From JAKFEE01 sp036675815 (GTDB lineage: Bacteria; Pseudomonadota; Alphaproteobacteria; Rhodospirillales; Magnetospirillaceae), in NCBI GenBank assembly GCA_036675815.1, contig JAKFEE010000038.1, forward strand, positions 1-64,000: a stretch of DNA of 64,000 bases. The letters are read 5' to 3'. The notes beneath the pieces were generated by a model that saw only the letters and a list, made by a program, of their open reading frames with translations, ran no database searches and had not been told where the DNA came from. The position numbers and the translations under genes are program-made. This document shows, in pieces, positions 35,225 through 43,699 of this stretch; the stretch's first letter is position 1; every line of letters begins with the position of its first letter.

Positions 35225-36060
35225 GCGGCCTGCCGACCAGACACGTCCTCGGGCTGTCCGGGGGACGCGACAGCGCGGCTTTGGCGCTGTTCATGCGAGA
35301 GAACCACCCCGAGCTTGATATCGAGTATTTCTTCACCGACACCGGCAAGGAACTCCCGGAGGTCTATGAGTTCCTCGGTCGGCTCGAGGGCCGCTTGGGC
35401 AAGCCAATACAGCGCCTTAACCCCGACCGGGACTTTGACTTCTGGCTGAAGCAATACAAGCATTTCCTCCCTTCGCCAAAGACGCGCTGGTGCACGAGGC
35501 AGCTTAAGATCCGGCCATTCGAGGAATGGATTCGGCCTCATCTCGAAAAGGGTGGGAATGCGGTCAGCTACGTGGCGATCCGGGCGGACGAGGATTACCG
35601 GGAGGGTTATTCGTCCACCCACCCCAACCTGTCGGTGCGGCTTCCGTTCCGGGAGAGCGGGATCGACAAGGCAGGCGTCCTCGAACTCCTCGATGCATCG
35701 GGAGTCGGGCTCCCCGAATACTACCGGTGGCGGTCCAGAAGCGGCTGCACCTTCTGCTTCTACCAGCAGAAGATCGAATGGGTGCGGCTCATGGAGGAGC
35801 ATCCGGACGCGTTCGAGGAGGCTAAGACCTACGAGAAGAACGCGGTCGACCACGGCTCGCCGTTCACCTGGAGCCAAGGGGAGTCGCTGGACGAGCTCGC
35901 GCGGCCGGAGCGGATCAGCCAGATCAGGGAGGACCATGAGCGGCGCCTCGCCCGCCTGCGGGACAAGGTAATTCCGAATCCCCTCCGCACGGCGCCGGAA
36001 CCCCTTGACCTCGACCTCCTCTACGGGTCCGCTAAGGTCTGCATCAGCTGCCACAAGTGA
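35221..36060 (+). CDS. sspD: PAPS-reductase-like PP-loop protein, SspD/DndC-like
   Basis: 279 residues. An ATP-pyrophosphatase PP-loop VLGLSGGRDSAALALFM near the start, the strand DIEYFFTDTGKELPEVYEFL, then FLPSPKTRWCTRQLKIRPFE, and YRWRSRSGCTFCFYQQKIEWVR. Cysteines in TRWC, GCTFC and the terminal VCISCHK could hold an Fe-S cluster, as in DndC. Such enzymes activate the DNA phosphate and pass on the sulfur. The P-loop reads SGGRDS where SGGKDS is commoner. TTG start overlapping the sspC stop (TTGA). Confidence 0.88.
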   Translation: MSGLPTRHVLGLSGGRDSAALALFMRENHPELDIEYFFTDTGKELPEVYEFLGRLEGRLGKPIQRLNPDRDFDFWLKQYKHFLPSPKTRWCTRQLKIRPFEEWIRPHLEKGGNAVSYVAIRADEDYREGYSSTHPNLSVRLPFRESGIDKAGVLELLDASGVGLPEYYRWRSRSGCTFCFYQQKIEWVRLMEEHPDAFEEAKTYEKNAVDHGSPFTWSQGESLDELARPERISQIREDHERRLARLRDKVIPNPLRTAPEPLDLDLLYGSAKVCISCHK

Positions 36061-36067
36061 GGTGGGG

Positions 36068-37693
36068 ATGGACTCGGCCCCGGGGATATCGATCCGCAAC
36101 CTGCTCGACAAGGCTCCCGAAAGGCCGCTCCGCGCGCTCGTGGGCGAAGGGGCAGTCGGTGTGCTTGAGGTCCTCGACCCCGGGCTGGCTTCGCTCACCG
36201 GGTTGAGAAACCTTGCGGCCCGGATGCTTGACCCTGAACGATCCCTCCGGGATCCGGACGTCCGGAACAGGCTGATCGACATGCTGCCCTTGCCGAAGGC
36301 CAGGGAACTGTCCACCCGCCTGGGGGTGAAGGACGGCAAGACCCTCTACCGCGACCTCTCCGCGGCCGCATCCGCGAAAGAGGCTCTGCCCGTCCTGATG
36401 TCCTTCTTCGGCGTCGTGGCCGATCCCCGGGCCGGCGGCGGCCAACGCCCTTCCTCAATGGAGGTCCCGCCGGCCTACGGTCTTTTTGAGCACCAGCGGC
36501 AGGCGGCTCGTCGGGTCCATGCGGCGCTGGCGGAGCTCCCCCGAAAGGTCGTCCTCCACATGCCCACCGGCGCCGGCAAGACGCGGACGGCCATGCACGT
36601 CGTGGCCGAGCACCTTTCCGTCGGCGGCCCTTCGCTGGTCTGCTGGCTCGCCCAGAGTGCCGAGCTTCTGGAGCAGGCGGCCTCCGAGTTCGAGAAGGCG
36701 TGGGGAGCATTGGGGAACCGTCCCATCGCCCTCCATCGGTTCTGGGGCGACCACAGCCCCCAGTTGGAAGAGGCCCGGGACGGGTTGGTCGTCGCCGGGC
36801 TTGGGAAGCTGCATTCGTTGTCCCAGCGGGATCCGAACCTGCTCCTGAAGCTTGGGGACCGGGCGACGCTGACCGTGGTGGACGAAGCGCACCAGTCCAT
36901 CGCCCCGACCTACGCCGCGCTGATCACCGCCCTCCACACCAAACGCCCCCGGAACGCGCTGCTTGGGTTGACGGCGACCCCAGGCAGGACGTGGGCGGAC
37001 GTGGCCGCGGACGCGCGGCTCGCGGATTTCTTCGGCAACGCCAAGGTGATGCTTGAGGTCGAACGCTATGAGAACCCGGTCGACTACCTCATCGCCGAGG
37101 GCTATCTCGCCCGTCCCAGGTTCAGGACCCTCAATTCGGAATCGGGTCTCCGGGTGGGGGACGCGGACATCGCCGCCATGGCGGATGCCCTAGACCTGCC
37201 CCAAACCCTTCTCGACCGCCTGGCGGACGACCAGCGGCGCAACCTGCGGATAATTTCCACAGCGGAGGAGTTGCTCAACCGCCACAAGCGGATTATCCTT
37301 TTCGCCACAACCGTGGGCCATGCTCGGCTTCTGGCAGCCATCCTTTCGGCAAGGGGACACGAGTCGGACGTCGTCACCGGCGAGACCGACCCGGCCACGC
37401 GAGAGCGCGTCGTCAGGAGGTTCAGGAGCGTGGACCCGCGTCCCATGGTCCTGTGCAATTTCGGGGTGCTCACGACCGGGTTTGACGCTCCGGCGACGAG
37501 CGCCGCGATAATCGCCAGGCCCACGCGGTCGCTGGTGCTCTTCAGCCAGATGGTGGGAAGGGCGACGCGGGGGCCGAGGGCGGGGGGAAACGCGGAGGCG
37601 GAGATCGTGACTGTCGTCGATCCGCAGCTTCCCGGCTTCGGCAGCGTCGCCGATGCATTCACGAATTGGGAGGACGTCTGGAATGAACGCTGA
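36068..37693 (+). CDS. superfamily 2 DEAH-box helicase of the phosphorothioation operon
   Basis: 541 residues from the ATG at 36068 (GAGGTGGGG upstream). Helicase motifs: Q-like FEHQRQAARRV, Walker A HMPTGAGKTRTAMHVV (about 164), VVDEAHQS (about 271), LGLTATPGRTW, IILFATTVGHARLLAAIL, VLCNFGVLTTGFDAP and SQMVGRATRGPRAGG. An extra helical 130-residue domain precedes the motor. Together with the next two genes it resembles the restriction half of a phosphorothioation system. It may correspond to part of SspFGH, but I cannot confirm that match from memory. Overlaps the next gene by 11 bases. Confidence 0.88.
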   Translation: MDSAPGISIRNLLDKAPERPLRALVGEGAVGVLEVLDPGLASLTGLRNLAARMLDPERSLRDPDVRNRLIDMLPLPKARELSTRLGVKDGKTLYRDLSAAASAKEALPVLMSFFGVVADPRAGGGQRPSSMEVPPAYGLFEHQRQAARRVHAALAELPRKVVLHMPTGAGKTRTAMHVVAEHLSVGGPSLVCWLAQSAELLEQAASEFEKAWGALGNRPIALHRFWGDHSPQLEEARDGLVVAGLGKLHSLSQRDPNLLLKLGDRATLTVVDEAHQSIAPTYAALITALHTKRPRNALLGLTATPGRTWADVAADARLADFFGNAKVMLEVERYENPVDYLIAEGYLARPRFRTLNSESGLRVGDADIAAMADALDLPQTLLDRLADDQRRNLRIISTAEELLNRHKRIILFATTVGHARLLAAILSARGHESDVVTGETDPATRERVVRRFRSVDPRPMVLCNFGVLTTGFDAPATSAAIIARPTRSLVLFSQMVGRATRGPRAGGNAEAEIVTVVDPQLPGFGSVADAFTNWEDVWNER

Positions 37694-39503
37694 AGCACCC
37701 CGGGTGGGGATGGATGGGGAAATCATCCCGGCCCATCTCGCCGTCAAGGCGATGCGCGACAGCGGCTACCGGAACACGGCCTACGCGTTGGCGGAGCTCA
37801 TCGACAACTCGGTGCAGGCCGGCGCGACCGACGTCGAGGTCTTCTGCATCGAGGAGCGCCAGCTCGTCAGCGAGCGCGAGCGCCGACGCATCAGCCAGAT
37901 AGGGGTTCTCGACAACGGCCACGGGATGTCGCCGAAGGTCCTCCGCGAGGCGCTCCAGTTCGGCAACGGCAGCCACCTGAACGACCGTTCCGGGATCGGC
38001 CGGTTCGGGATGGGCCTCCCCAATTCCTCCATCTCCCAATGCCGCAGGCTTGACGTTTGGAGCTGGCAGAACGGCCCTGACAATGCGATGCGGACCTACC
38101 TCGACGTCGACGAGATCGAGGCGGGGCGGCTGCAGAAGGTCCCCGAACCCGTGCATGACCCTCTGCCGCCAGAATGGCGGGCGAGGGCCAGGAGCCTCGG
38201 CACGACCGGCACCCTTGTCCTATGGCAGGGGTTCGACGAGCACCGGCTGACCTGGCGCGGGGCGAGGGCGACCCTGGAGAACACCGAGGCGTTGGCCGGC
38301 CGCATGTACAGGAAGTTCATCGGGGCCGGCAAGGTGGCCATCCGCCTGGTCGCGCTGGAGAACGACACCGAGACGTTCGGCAGGGACGCGAGGGTTAACG
38401 ACCCGCTCTACCTAATGACGCCGTCCTCGACCCCGGCGCCGTTCGAAAGCTCTCCCATGTTCCAGCCGTGGGGGCCCGACGAGGAGTTTGTCGTCCCCTT
38501 CGAGGGAAGCGAGCACAGTGTGTTCGCCCGGATCAGCTGGGCCCGCCCCGAGACGGTCCCGGATACCGGGACCGACCGCGGTCACCAGCCCTACGGCAAG
38601 CATGCCGCCAAGAACATCGGCGTCTCCATCCTCCGTGCCGGCCGCGAGCTTGATCTCGATCCAGGTTGGGCCAACGGCTACGACCCGGTCGAGCGTTGGT
38701 GGGGCGTGGAGGTGGAGTTTCCGCCGGCCCTCGACGAGGTGTTTGGCGTCCCCAACAACAAGCAGGCCGCCACGACCTTCTCCGCGATGGCACAGTTCGA
38801 CTGGGAATCAGAGGCCGAGGCCGGGGAGCGTTACAAGGAGCTCAAGGACCGGCTCCGCGAGGAGGGGGACCCCCGCGCCGAGCTGATGGACATTGCCCAG
38901 TACATCCACGACCAGATCAGGCAGGTCCGGGCGCGACTGAAAGATCAGACCAAAGGACTCCGGTCGGGCGGTGGGCGTCGCCATGAGGACACGTCCGTGG
39001 AGGACCGGGCTTCGACCAAGTTCAAGGAACGGGCGGAGAGCGGCTACAAGACGGAGCAGGACAACCAGGTCTTCGATGACGAAGCGAAGCAGAGCTTGGT
39101 CGATGACCTAGTGAAGCGGAAGAACTATCCGGAACGCGCGGCCAACGAGATCGCGGACGCTGTGGAGAAGCGGGGGAAGCGGGTCATCTTCGTTGAGGCG
39201 GAGTTGGACGGCTATGCCTTTTTCAAGGTCGAGCAGCGGCCGGGGGGCATCACCGAGATCATCTTCAACACCGCCCACCCTGCCTACGGCCAGCTCGTCC
39301 TCGCGCTTGACGGGGACTTGGAAACGGCCACCGACAAGGACCTCATGGAAAGGATCGCCAACGCCTCCGACACCATGCGGATGCTCTTCGCCGCGTGGGC
39401 CCGCTATGAGATGGAGGACGTCCCCAACCGGGGCCGGATCAACGAGATGCGCCAGGAATGGGGCAAGATGGCCCGCGTTTTCCTGACGGACGATGAAGGC
39501 TGA
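37683..39503 (+). CDS. GHKL (Hsp90/MORC-type) ATPase, operon copy 2
   Basis: 606 residues from the ATG at 37683 (GGGAGGAC upstream). N box LAELIDNSVQAGATDVEVF, DxGxG box IGVLDNGHGMSPK, and G2 motif GRFGMGLPNSSISQCRRLDVW are intact. A transducer region (MYRKFIGAGKVAIRLVALEND) and a long charged C-terminal half follow, including a helix around residues 385-470. It is coupled by 11-base overlaps to the helicase before and the PLD gene after, so the three products are probably made in fixed ratio and may act as a complex. Confidence 0.86.
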   Translation: MNAEAPRVGMDGEIIPAHLAVKAMRDSGYRNTAYALAELIDNSVQAGATDVEVFCIEERQLVSERERRRISQIGVLDNGHGMSPKVLREALQFGNGSHLNDRSGIGRFGMGLPNSSISQCRRLDVWSWQNGPDNAMRTYLDVDEIEAGRLQKVPEPVHDPLPPEWRARARSLGTTGTLVLWQGFDEHRLTWRGARATLENTEALAGRMYRKFIGAGKVAIRLVALENDTETFGRDARVNDPLYLMTPSSTPAPFESSPMFQPWGPDEEFVVPFEGSEHSVFARISWARPETVPDTGTDRGHQPYGKHAAKNIGVSILRAGRELDLDPGWANGYDPVERWWGVEVEFPPALDEVFGVPNNKQAATTFSAMAQFDWESEAEAGERYKELKDRLREEGDPRAELMDIAQYIHDQIRQVRARLKDQTKGLRSGGGRRHEDTSVEDRASTKFKERAESGYKTEQDNQVFDDEAKQSLVDDLVKRKNYPERAANEIADAVEKRGKRVIFVEAELDGYAFFKVEQRPGGITEIIFNTAHPAYGQLVLALDGDLETATDKDLMERIANASDTMRMLFAAWARYEMEDVPNRGRINEMRQEWGKMARVFLTDDEG

Positions 39504-40443
39504 CCCAATGCTTGCCGCTTTGGGCGATAGGGTCTTGGACCTCTGCGCCGGGGCGACCGGGAGGTTTCTGGTCGCGGCGCCATTCATTAAGGACCATGCG
39601 CTCGCCCGAATCCTCGAAGCCCTCCCAGTATCGACTGAGGTGACATGCGTCACGCGATGGATTCCGGAAGAGGTGGCGGCCGGGATATCGGACCTGGAGG
39701 TTTTCAATCGGCTCGCCGCTCGGTCGGGGAGCCGCCTTCTGCTGCTGCCTACACTCCACGCGAAGCTCTTCTATTCTGGCTCGCGTTGCCTGGTTGGCTC
39801 CGCGAACGTCACCGGCCGGGCACTCGGCTGGACAGCACCACCCAATCTTGAGCTGCTCGTCGAAGTCCACGCCGAGCATCCGGACATTGTGGCGTTCGTG
39901 AAGGAGATGCTCGACGCCGCCACTCCCGCAACGGCTGCTATGAGGGACGATCTTAGGAGAGCCGCTGAGGCGCTCCCGGAAAGGCGTGCCATCCCATCTA
40001 ATCTCTTGGAGGACCCTTCCGCCCCGCCGCCAAAGACCTGGCTTCCGCGCTGCACGCGCCCTGACCAGCTCTGGACCGTGTACGCTTCAACGCCCGATCT
40101 TTGGAAGGTTCTCACATCCAACGTAGAGGCCGCGCGAGCGGACCTAAAGGCATTGGGCGTTCCGACAGGACTTAGCCGGGACATGTTTTTGATACACGTT
40201 GCTGCGCATGTGCGGGCCATGCCTCTCCTGGCCGAGATCGACCGGCGGGCGGCCACTGGGATCAGCGACACAGAGGCCATGGCGCTTATCCGAGATGCAG
40301 TCCCCGAAGACGGGAACCGATTGGCGGCCGAAGACGCATGGGCAGTGCTTAAGGACTGGATCGGGCATTTCCTTACGGGCAGCTATCGAAGAGCCGCGAT
40401 TGGAGAGATTTTGCACCGAGGTCGAGAGATCGGCCGAAGCTAA
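39493..40443 (+). CDS. PLD-family nuclease-like protein
   Basis: 316 residues. The motif LLLPTLHAKLFYSGSRCLVGSANVTGRALG (near residue 88) is a phospholipase D HxK signature with the following G-S-x-N; only one HxK is present, so a dimer would form the active site, as in PLD-type nucleases. The N-terminal beta-rich part (FLVAAPFIKDHALARIL, EVTCVTRWIPEEVAAG) fits the fold. The C-terminal 150 residues are helical and unrecognised. As the last gene of the overlapping operon it is the likeliest DNA-cutting effector. Cleavage is inferred. Confidence 0.82.
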   Translation: MKADPMLAALGDRVLDLCAGATGRFLVAAPFIKDHALARILEALPVSTEVTCVTRWIPEEVAAGISDLEVFNRLAARSGSRLLLLPTLHAKLFYSGSRCLVGSANVTGRALGWTAPPNLELLVEVHAEHPDIVAFVKEMLDAATPATAAMRDDLRRAAEALPERRAIPSNLLEDPSAPPPKTWLPRCTRPDQLWTVYASTPDLWKVLTSNVEAARADLKALGVPTGLSRDMFLIHVAAHVRAMPLLAEIDRRAATGISDTEAMALIRDAVPEDGNRLAAEDAWAVLKDWIGHFLTGSYRRAAIGEILHRGREIGRS

Positions 40444-40631
40444 GAATGTCGGTCCTGAGTGCCGAAATCGAGCTCTAGAGTTCGCCCCCTCTCGTGCATG
40501 CACCGACAGCTCTACGGCTTTCGTCGGGTGCAATGGGCTTCAACCCGACTAGGGTGCGGTTGTCGGAAGAGATCGCCAGGTGCTTTGATCATACTGGTCT
40601 CGAACGAACAGGCGAACAGGGAGCCCCGGGA

Positions 40632-43250
40632 ATGGAAGCCGAGGCCCGCGCCGCGGGTAAGGTCATCGGGCTGCGGCACTACCTGCATGTCTCGGCTCTC
40701 GAACAATCCGCCCCCGCGACACAGGCGGCCGTGGCAACGGCCCGGCAACGAGCGGGCCTCAGCGAGGGCGCCTTCAACGTCGTACGCGTGGACCTGCATG
40801 GTGACTCCCTTTCGCTCCTCGACTACCCGGCCTTCTTCGACCAACCATTTCCCGCGCTGGCACGGTCCTGGAAGGTCGACACGGCCTCCGGGCGGTTCAC
40901 CTACCGCGACTACCGCGATTCCCAGAACCCGCCTATCCTGCACAGGAAAGAACTGTTCCTTCCTCCAGGGCACCAGGACGTCGCACGCTTCGCCAAACTG
41001 ACCGCGGACCTTGAGGGCCTGGGCCTGTTCGAGGACACCGTCAGGATCGGCTTCCGGCTGCAGTGGGAGGCCCTGCTACGGGAGCGTGGCTACCGGGTAG
41101 TCGGCCACGACGTGGTGCCCGTCGGCAATGTTGAAGACGATAGTGATGGCGATGAGGGGATCGATCCTGGCGATGGCCTGCCTGTATTCCGCCATCTGAC
41201 GGCGCTCTCCCGCCAAAGCCTGTCGGCGCCGATGGCGGCGATGCTTCGGCTGGGGCTAATCGACACCACGACCACCGTGTTCGATTACGGCTGCGGCCGC
41301 GGCGACGACATTGCGGGACTGCGGTCGGCTGGTATAGCTGCGGCCGGTTGGGACCCGCATTACGCCCCCGGCAACCCCATCCACCGGGCGCAATTCGTCA
41401 ACCTGGGCTTCGTCATCAACGTCATCGAGGACCCGGCTGAGCGACGGGAGGCGCTACAGCGGGCCTATGAGCTTGCCGACGTCGCCCTCTGCGTCTCGGC
41501 CATGCTGGCCTCCGAAGACGAGGTGAAGGGCAAGCCCTACGCCGATGGCGTACTCACTCGCCGCAACACCTTCCAGAAATACTATAGCCAGGCAGAGCTT
41601 CGGCAGTACGTAGAGGGCACGCTGCGCACCGGTGCCATCGCCCTGGCACCTGGCGTGTTCTCGGTGTTCAAAGATCCCGCCGCCGAGCAGCGCTTCCAGA
41701 TTGGCAGGTCACGCACCCGCGTCAGATTCCTGAGGCCGCCCGTCCCGCGTCTGCCTCGACCGCCCAAGCCGCCGAAGGAACCCAAGGTCCGGGTGCCCAA
41801 AGTCGAGCTTCCACCGGCGCCGAGGCCACCCAAGGAGCCAAAACCACCCAAGCCCGACCCGTGGGAGGTTTGTCCGGTCGAGTTCGGCCAGCTATGTCGC
41901 CGCTGGACTGAACTGGGTCGCGAACCGGCCCTTGACGAGTTCGACCATCACCAAGAGCTGGAGACGGCCTTCGGCAGCCTCGGCCGAGCCATGAAGGCTG
42001 CTTGGGAACTGCTGGACCATGAGGCCATGGAAGCGGCCCGTGCCCAGCGCACTGAGGACATCCTGGTCTACCTAGCCCTGCAGCGGTTCACCCGCCGTAA
42101 GCCATACCGGCAGTTGGACATCACTCTGCAGCGAGACGTCCGCTCTTTCTGGGGCGACTATGCCAGCGCGACCGCGGCCGCAGACGGGTTGATGGCCGAG
42201 GTTGCTGCGCCGGACGCCATCACCCAGACTGCCCAACGGGCCGCCGAGAAGGGCCTGGGATGGCTCATCGAAGGCAAGTCACTCCAGCTGCACAGCTCGC
42301 TGGTAGAGCGGTTGCCTGCTGTCCTCCGGGTTTACGTGGGCTGCGCCGGGGTGCTCTATGGTGACGTCTCCATGGCCGACCTAGTGAAGATCCACCTGGC
42401 GTCCGGCAAGGTCACCATGATGCGGTGCGACAACTTCAGCGCGCCGCTCCCCAAGGTCGTCCAGCGCGTCAAGGTCAACCTGCGCACCCAGGATGTCCGA
42501 GTTTTCAGTTACGGGCCGGATACGGAGTTCATGCCTGTCACACTCTACCTCAAGACCCGGTACATGAATGAGGAGATGGCAGGCTACGCAGAACAGGTCG
42601 AATTTGACCGCTGCATCGAGGAGCTGGTTGAGGTTGACGAGCTTTCGCGAGGTCCATCCGAAGCTGAGCTTCACCAGGTATTGCGAGAGAGTGGACTGAA
42701 GGTCGACGGCAACGCCATCGTAGCCGACGACCAGCCGCCTGCGCTCGACGACCGCTGCGGAGCTCACCTGACCTACCGGGATCTGATTGTCTGTGGTGAA
42801 ACGGTACTGCGTACCGGGTTACCGAACCTCCCACGGCAGCTAGGCAGCTACAAGGCACTTAGGGCTTTGGCGGAGAACATACTCGACCCCGTCATCGACT
42901 GGTATGGCAGCATCGAGCTCACCTATGGATTCTCGTGCTCCGAGCTGACGAAACTGATTCCCGCCCGCGTCGCGCCAAATCTAGACCAGCATGCCGCCCA
43001 CGAACTCAACCGCCTGGGAAAGCCAATCTGCCCACGCCTTGGAGCTGCATGCGACTTCATCGTGAAGGACGAGGATATGCTCGAAGTGGCTAAGTGGATT
43101 GCAACAAATACACCATTTGATAGGCTATACTTCTATGGAAAAGATCGCCCAATTCACGTCAGCTACGGGCCAGAGCACAACAGACAAGCGTTCGCAATGT
43201 TGCGAGTGGCTAGCGAAAAGCTGATCCCGCGAAGGCTATCACTGTTGTAG
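40632..43250 (+). CDS. DNA phosphorothioation-associated putative methyltransferase with extra C-terminal domain
   Basis: 872 residues from the ATG at 40632 (GGGAG upstream; an open frame from 40494 adds 46 residues). An N-terminal domain (about 1-190) precedes a Rossmann methyltransferase: VFDYGCGRGDDIAGL near 217, AAGWDPHYAPGNPIH, and QFVNLGFVINVIEDPAERRE. These match the putative methyltransferase family recurrently found with dnd/ssp genes. A Pro/Lys-rich linker (about 363-410) leads to a long second half. The end (about 784-846: DQHAAHELN, GAACDFIV, RPIHVSYGPEHNRQ) has the spaced His-Asp-His of M15-type peptidases, a weak resemblance. Separated from the operon by 188 bases with no clear promoter. 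Confidence 0.8.
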   Translation: MEAEARAAGKVIGLRHYLHVSALEQSAPATQAAVATARQRAGLSEGAFNVVRVDLHGDSLSLLDYPAFFDQPFPALARSWKVDTASGRFTYRDYRDSQNPPILHRKELFLPPGHQDVARFAKLTADLEGLGLFEDTVRIGFRLQWEALLRERGYRVVGHDVVPVGNVEDDSDGDEGIDPGDGLPVFRHLTALSRQSLSAPMAAMLRLGLIDTTTTVFDYGCGRGDDIAGLRSAGIAAAGWDPHYAPGNPIHRAQFVNLGFVINVIEDPAERREALQRAYELADVALCVSAMLASEDEVKGKPYADGVLTRRNTFQKYYSQAELRQYVEGTLRTGAIALAPGVFSVFKDPAAEQRFQIGRSRTRVRFLRPPVPRLPRPPKPPKEPKVRVPKVELPPAPRPPKEPKPPKPDPWEVCPVEFGQLCRRWTELGREPALDEFDHHQELETAFGSLGRAMKAAWELLDHEAMEAARAQRTEDILVYLALQRFTRRKPYRQLDITLQRDVRSFWGDYASATAAADGLMAEVAAPDAITQTAQRAAEKGLGWLIEGKSLQLHSSLVERLPAVLRVYVGCAGVLYGDVSMADLVKIHLASGKVTMMRCDNFSAPLPKVVQRVKVNLRTQDVRVFSYGPDTEFMPVTLYLKTRYMNEEMAGYAEQVEFDRCIEELVEVDELSRGPSEAELHQVLRESGLKVDGNAIVADDQPPALDDRCGAHLTYRDLIVCGETVLRTGLPNLPRQLGSYKALRALAENILDPVIDWYGSIELTYGFSCSELTKLIPARVAPNLDQHAAHELNRLGKPICPRLGAACDFIVKDEDMLEVAKWIATNTPFDRLYFYGKDRPIHVSYGPEHNRQAFAMLRVASEKLIPRRLSLL

Positions 43251-43294
43251 TCGGACTGGCGAAACCTTAGGGGCGCAAGGTCGATCTGCCGATA

Positions 43295-43699
43295 TCATTC
43301 TGGTGCAAATCGGGCTCGCTGCTCTGACCAATATAGCGGGAACGGAGTCAGTAAGTCGGCCAACTGCATCAGAGTGGGCTGCCGCCCGTCCAGTATCGCC
43401 TCCACGATGTCCGGCGCCAGCAGCCCCAGCCGCAGGATGCGGCTTACATAAGAGGGGTTGATCCGCTCCGCCGCAGCGAGTTCCTCGACCGAGGCGTACC
43501 GTCCTGCCTCGAGCAGCTTCCGCCAGCGCCACGCCCGCGCCAGCGCCTTGACCAGCGTGTTGTCGATTCGCGCCCGCGGCGGCGCCCAGCCGGTGGTGCC
43601 GTCGGGAGCGATCACCATCTTGCGGGCGCGCTTGCGCAGCGCCATCGGCACGTGCACCGTCAGGGCGGTGCCGTCGCGGCTGAGGCGGCCGGCGGTCAT
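43295..43699 (-). CDS. small HTH-containing protein paired with the recombinase
   Basis: 134 residues. A basic N-terminal part (PMALRKRARKMVIAPDG) precedes an HTH-like segment ASVEELAAAERINPSYVSRILRLGLLAPDIVEAILDGRQP. Proteins of this shape regularly follow large serine recombinases in alphaproteobacterial prophages and may be a recombination directionality factor or a regulator; neither is shown. The ATG overlaps the recombinase stop (TGATG), so translation is coupled. Confidence 0.8.
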   Translation of the reverse strand: MTAGRLSRDGTALTVHVPMALRKRARKMVIAPDGTTGWAPPRARIDNTLVKALARAWRWRKLLEAGRYASVEELAAAERINPSYVSRILRLGLLAPDIVEAILDGRQPTLMQLADLLTPFPLYWSEQRARFAPE

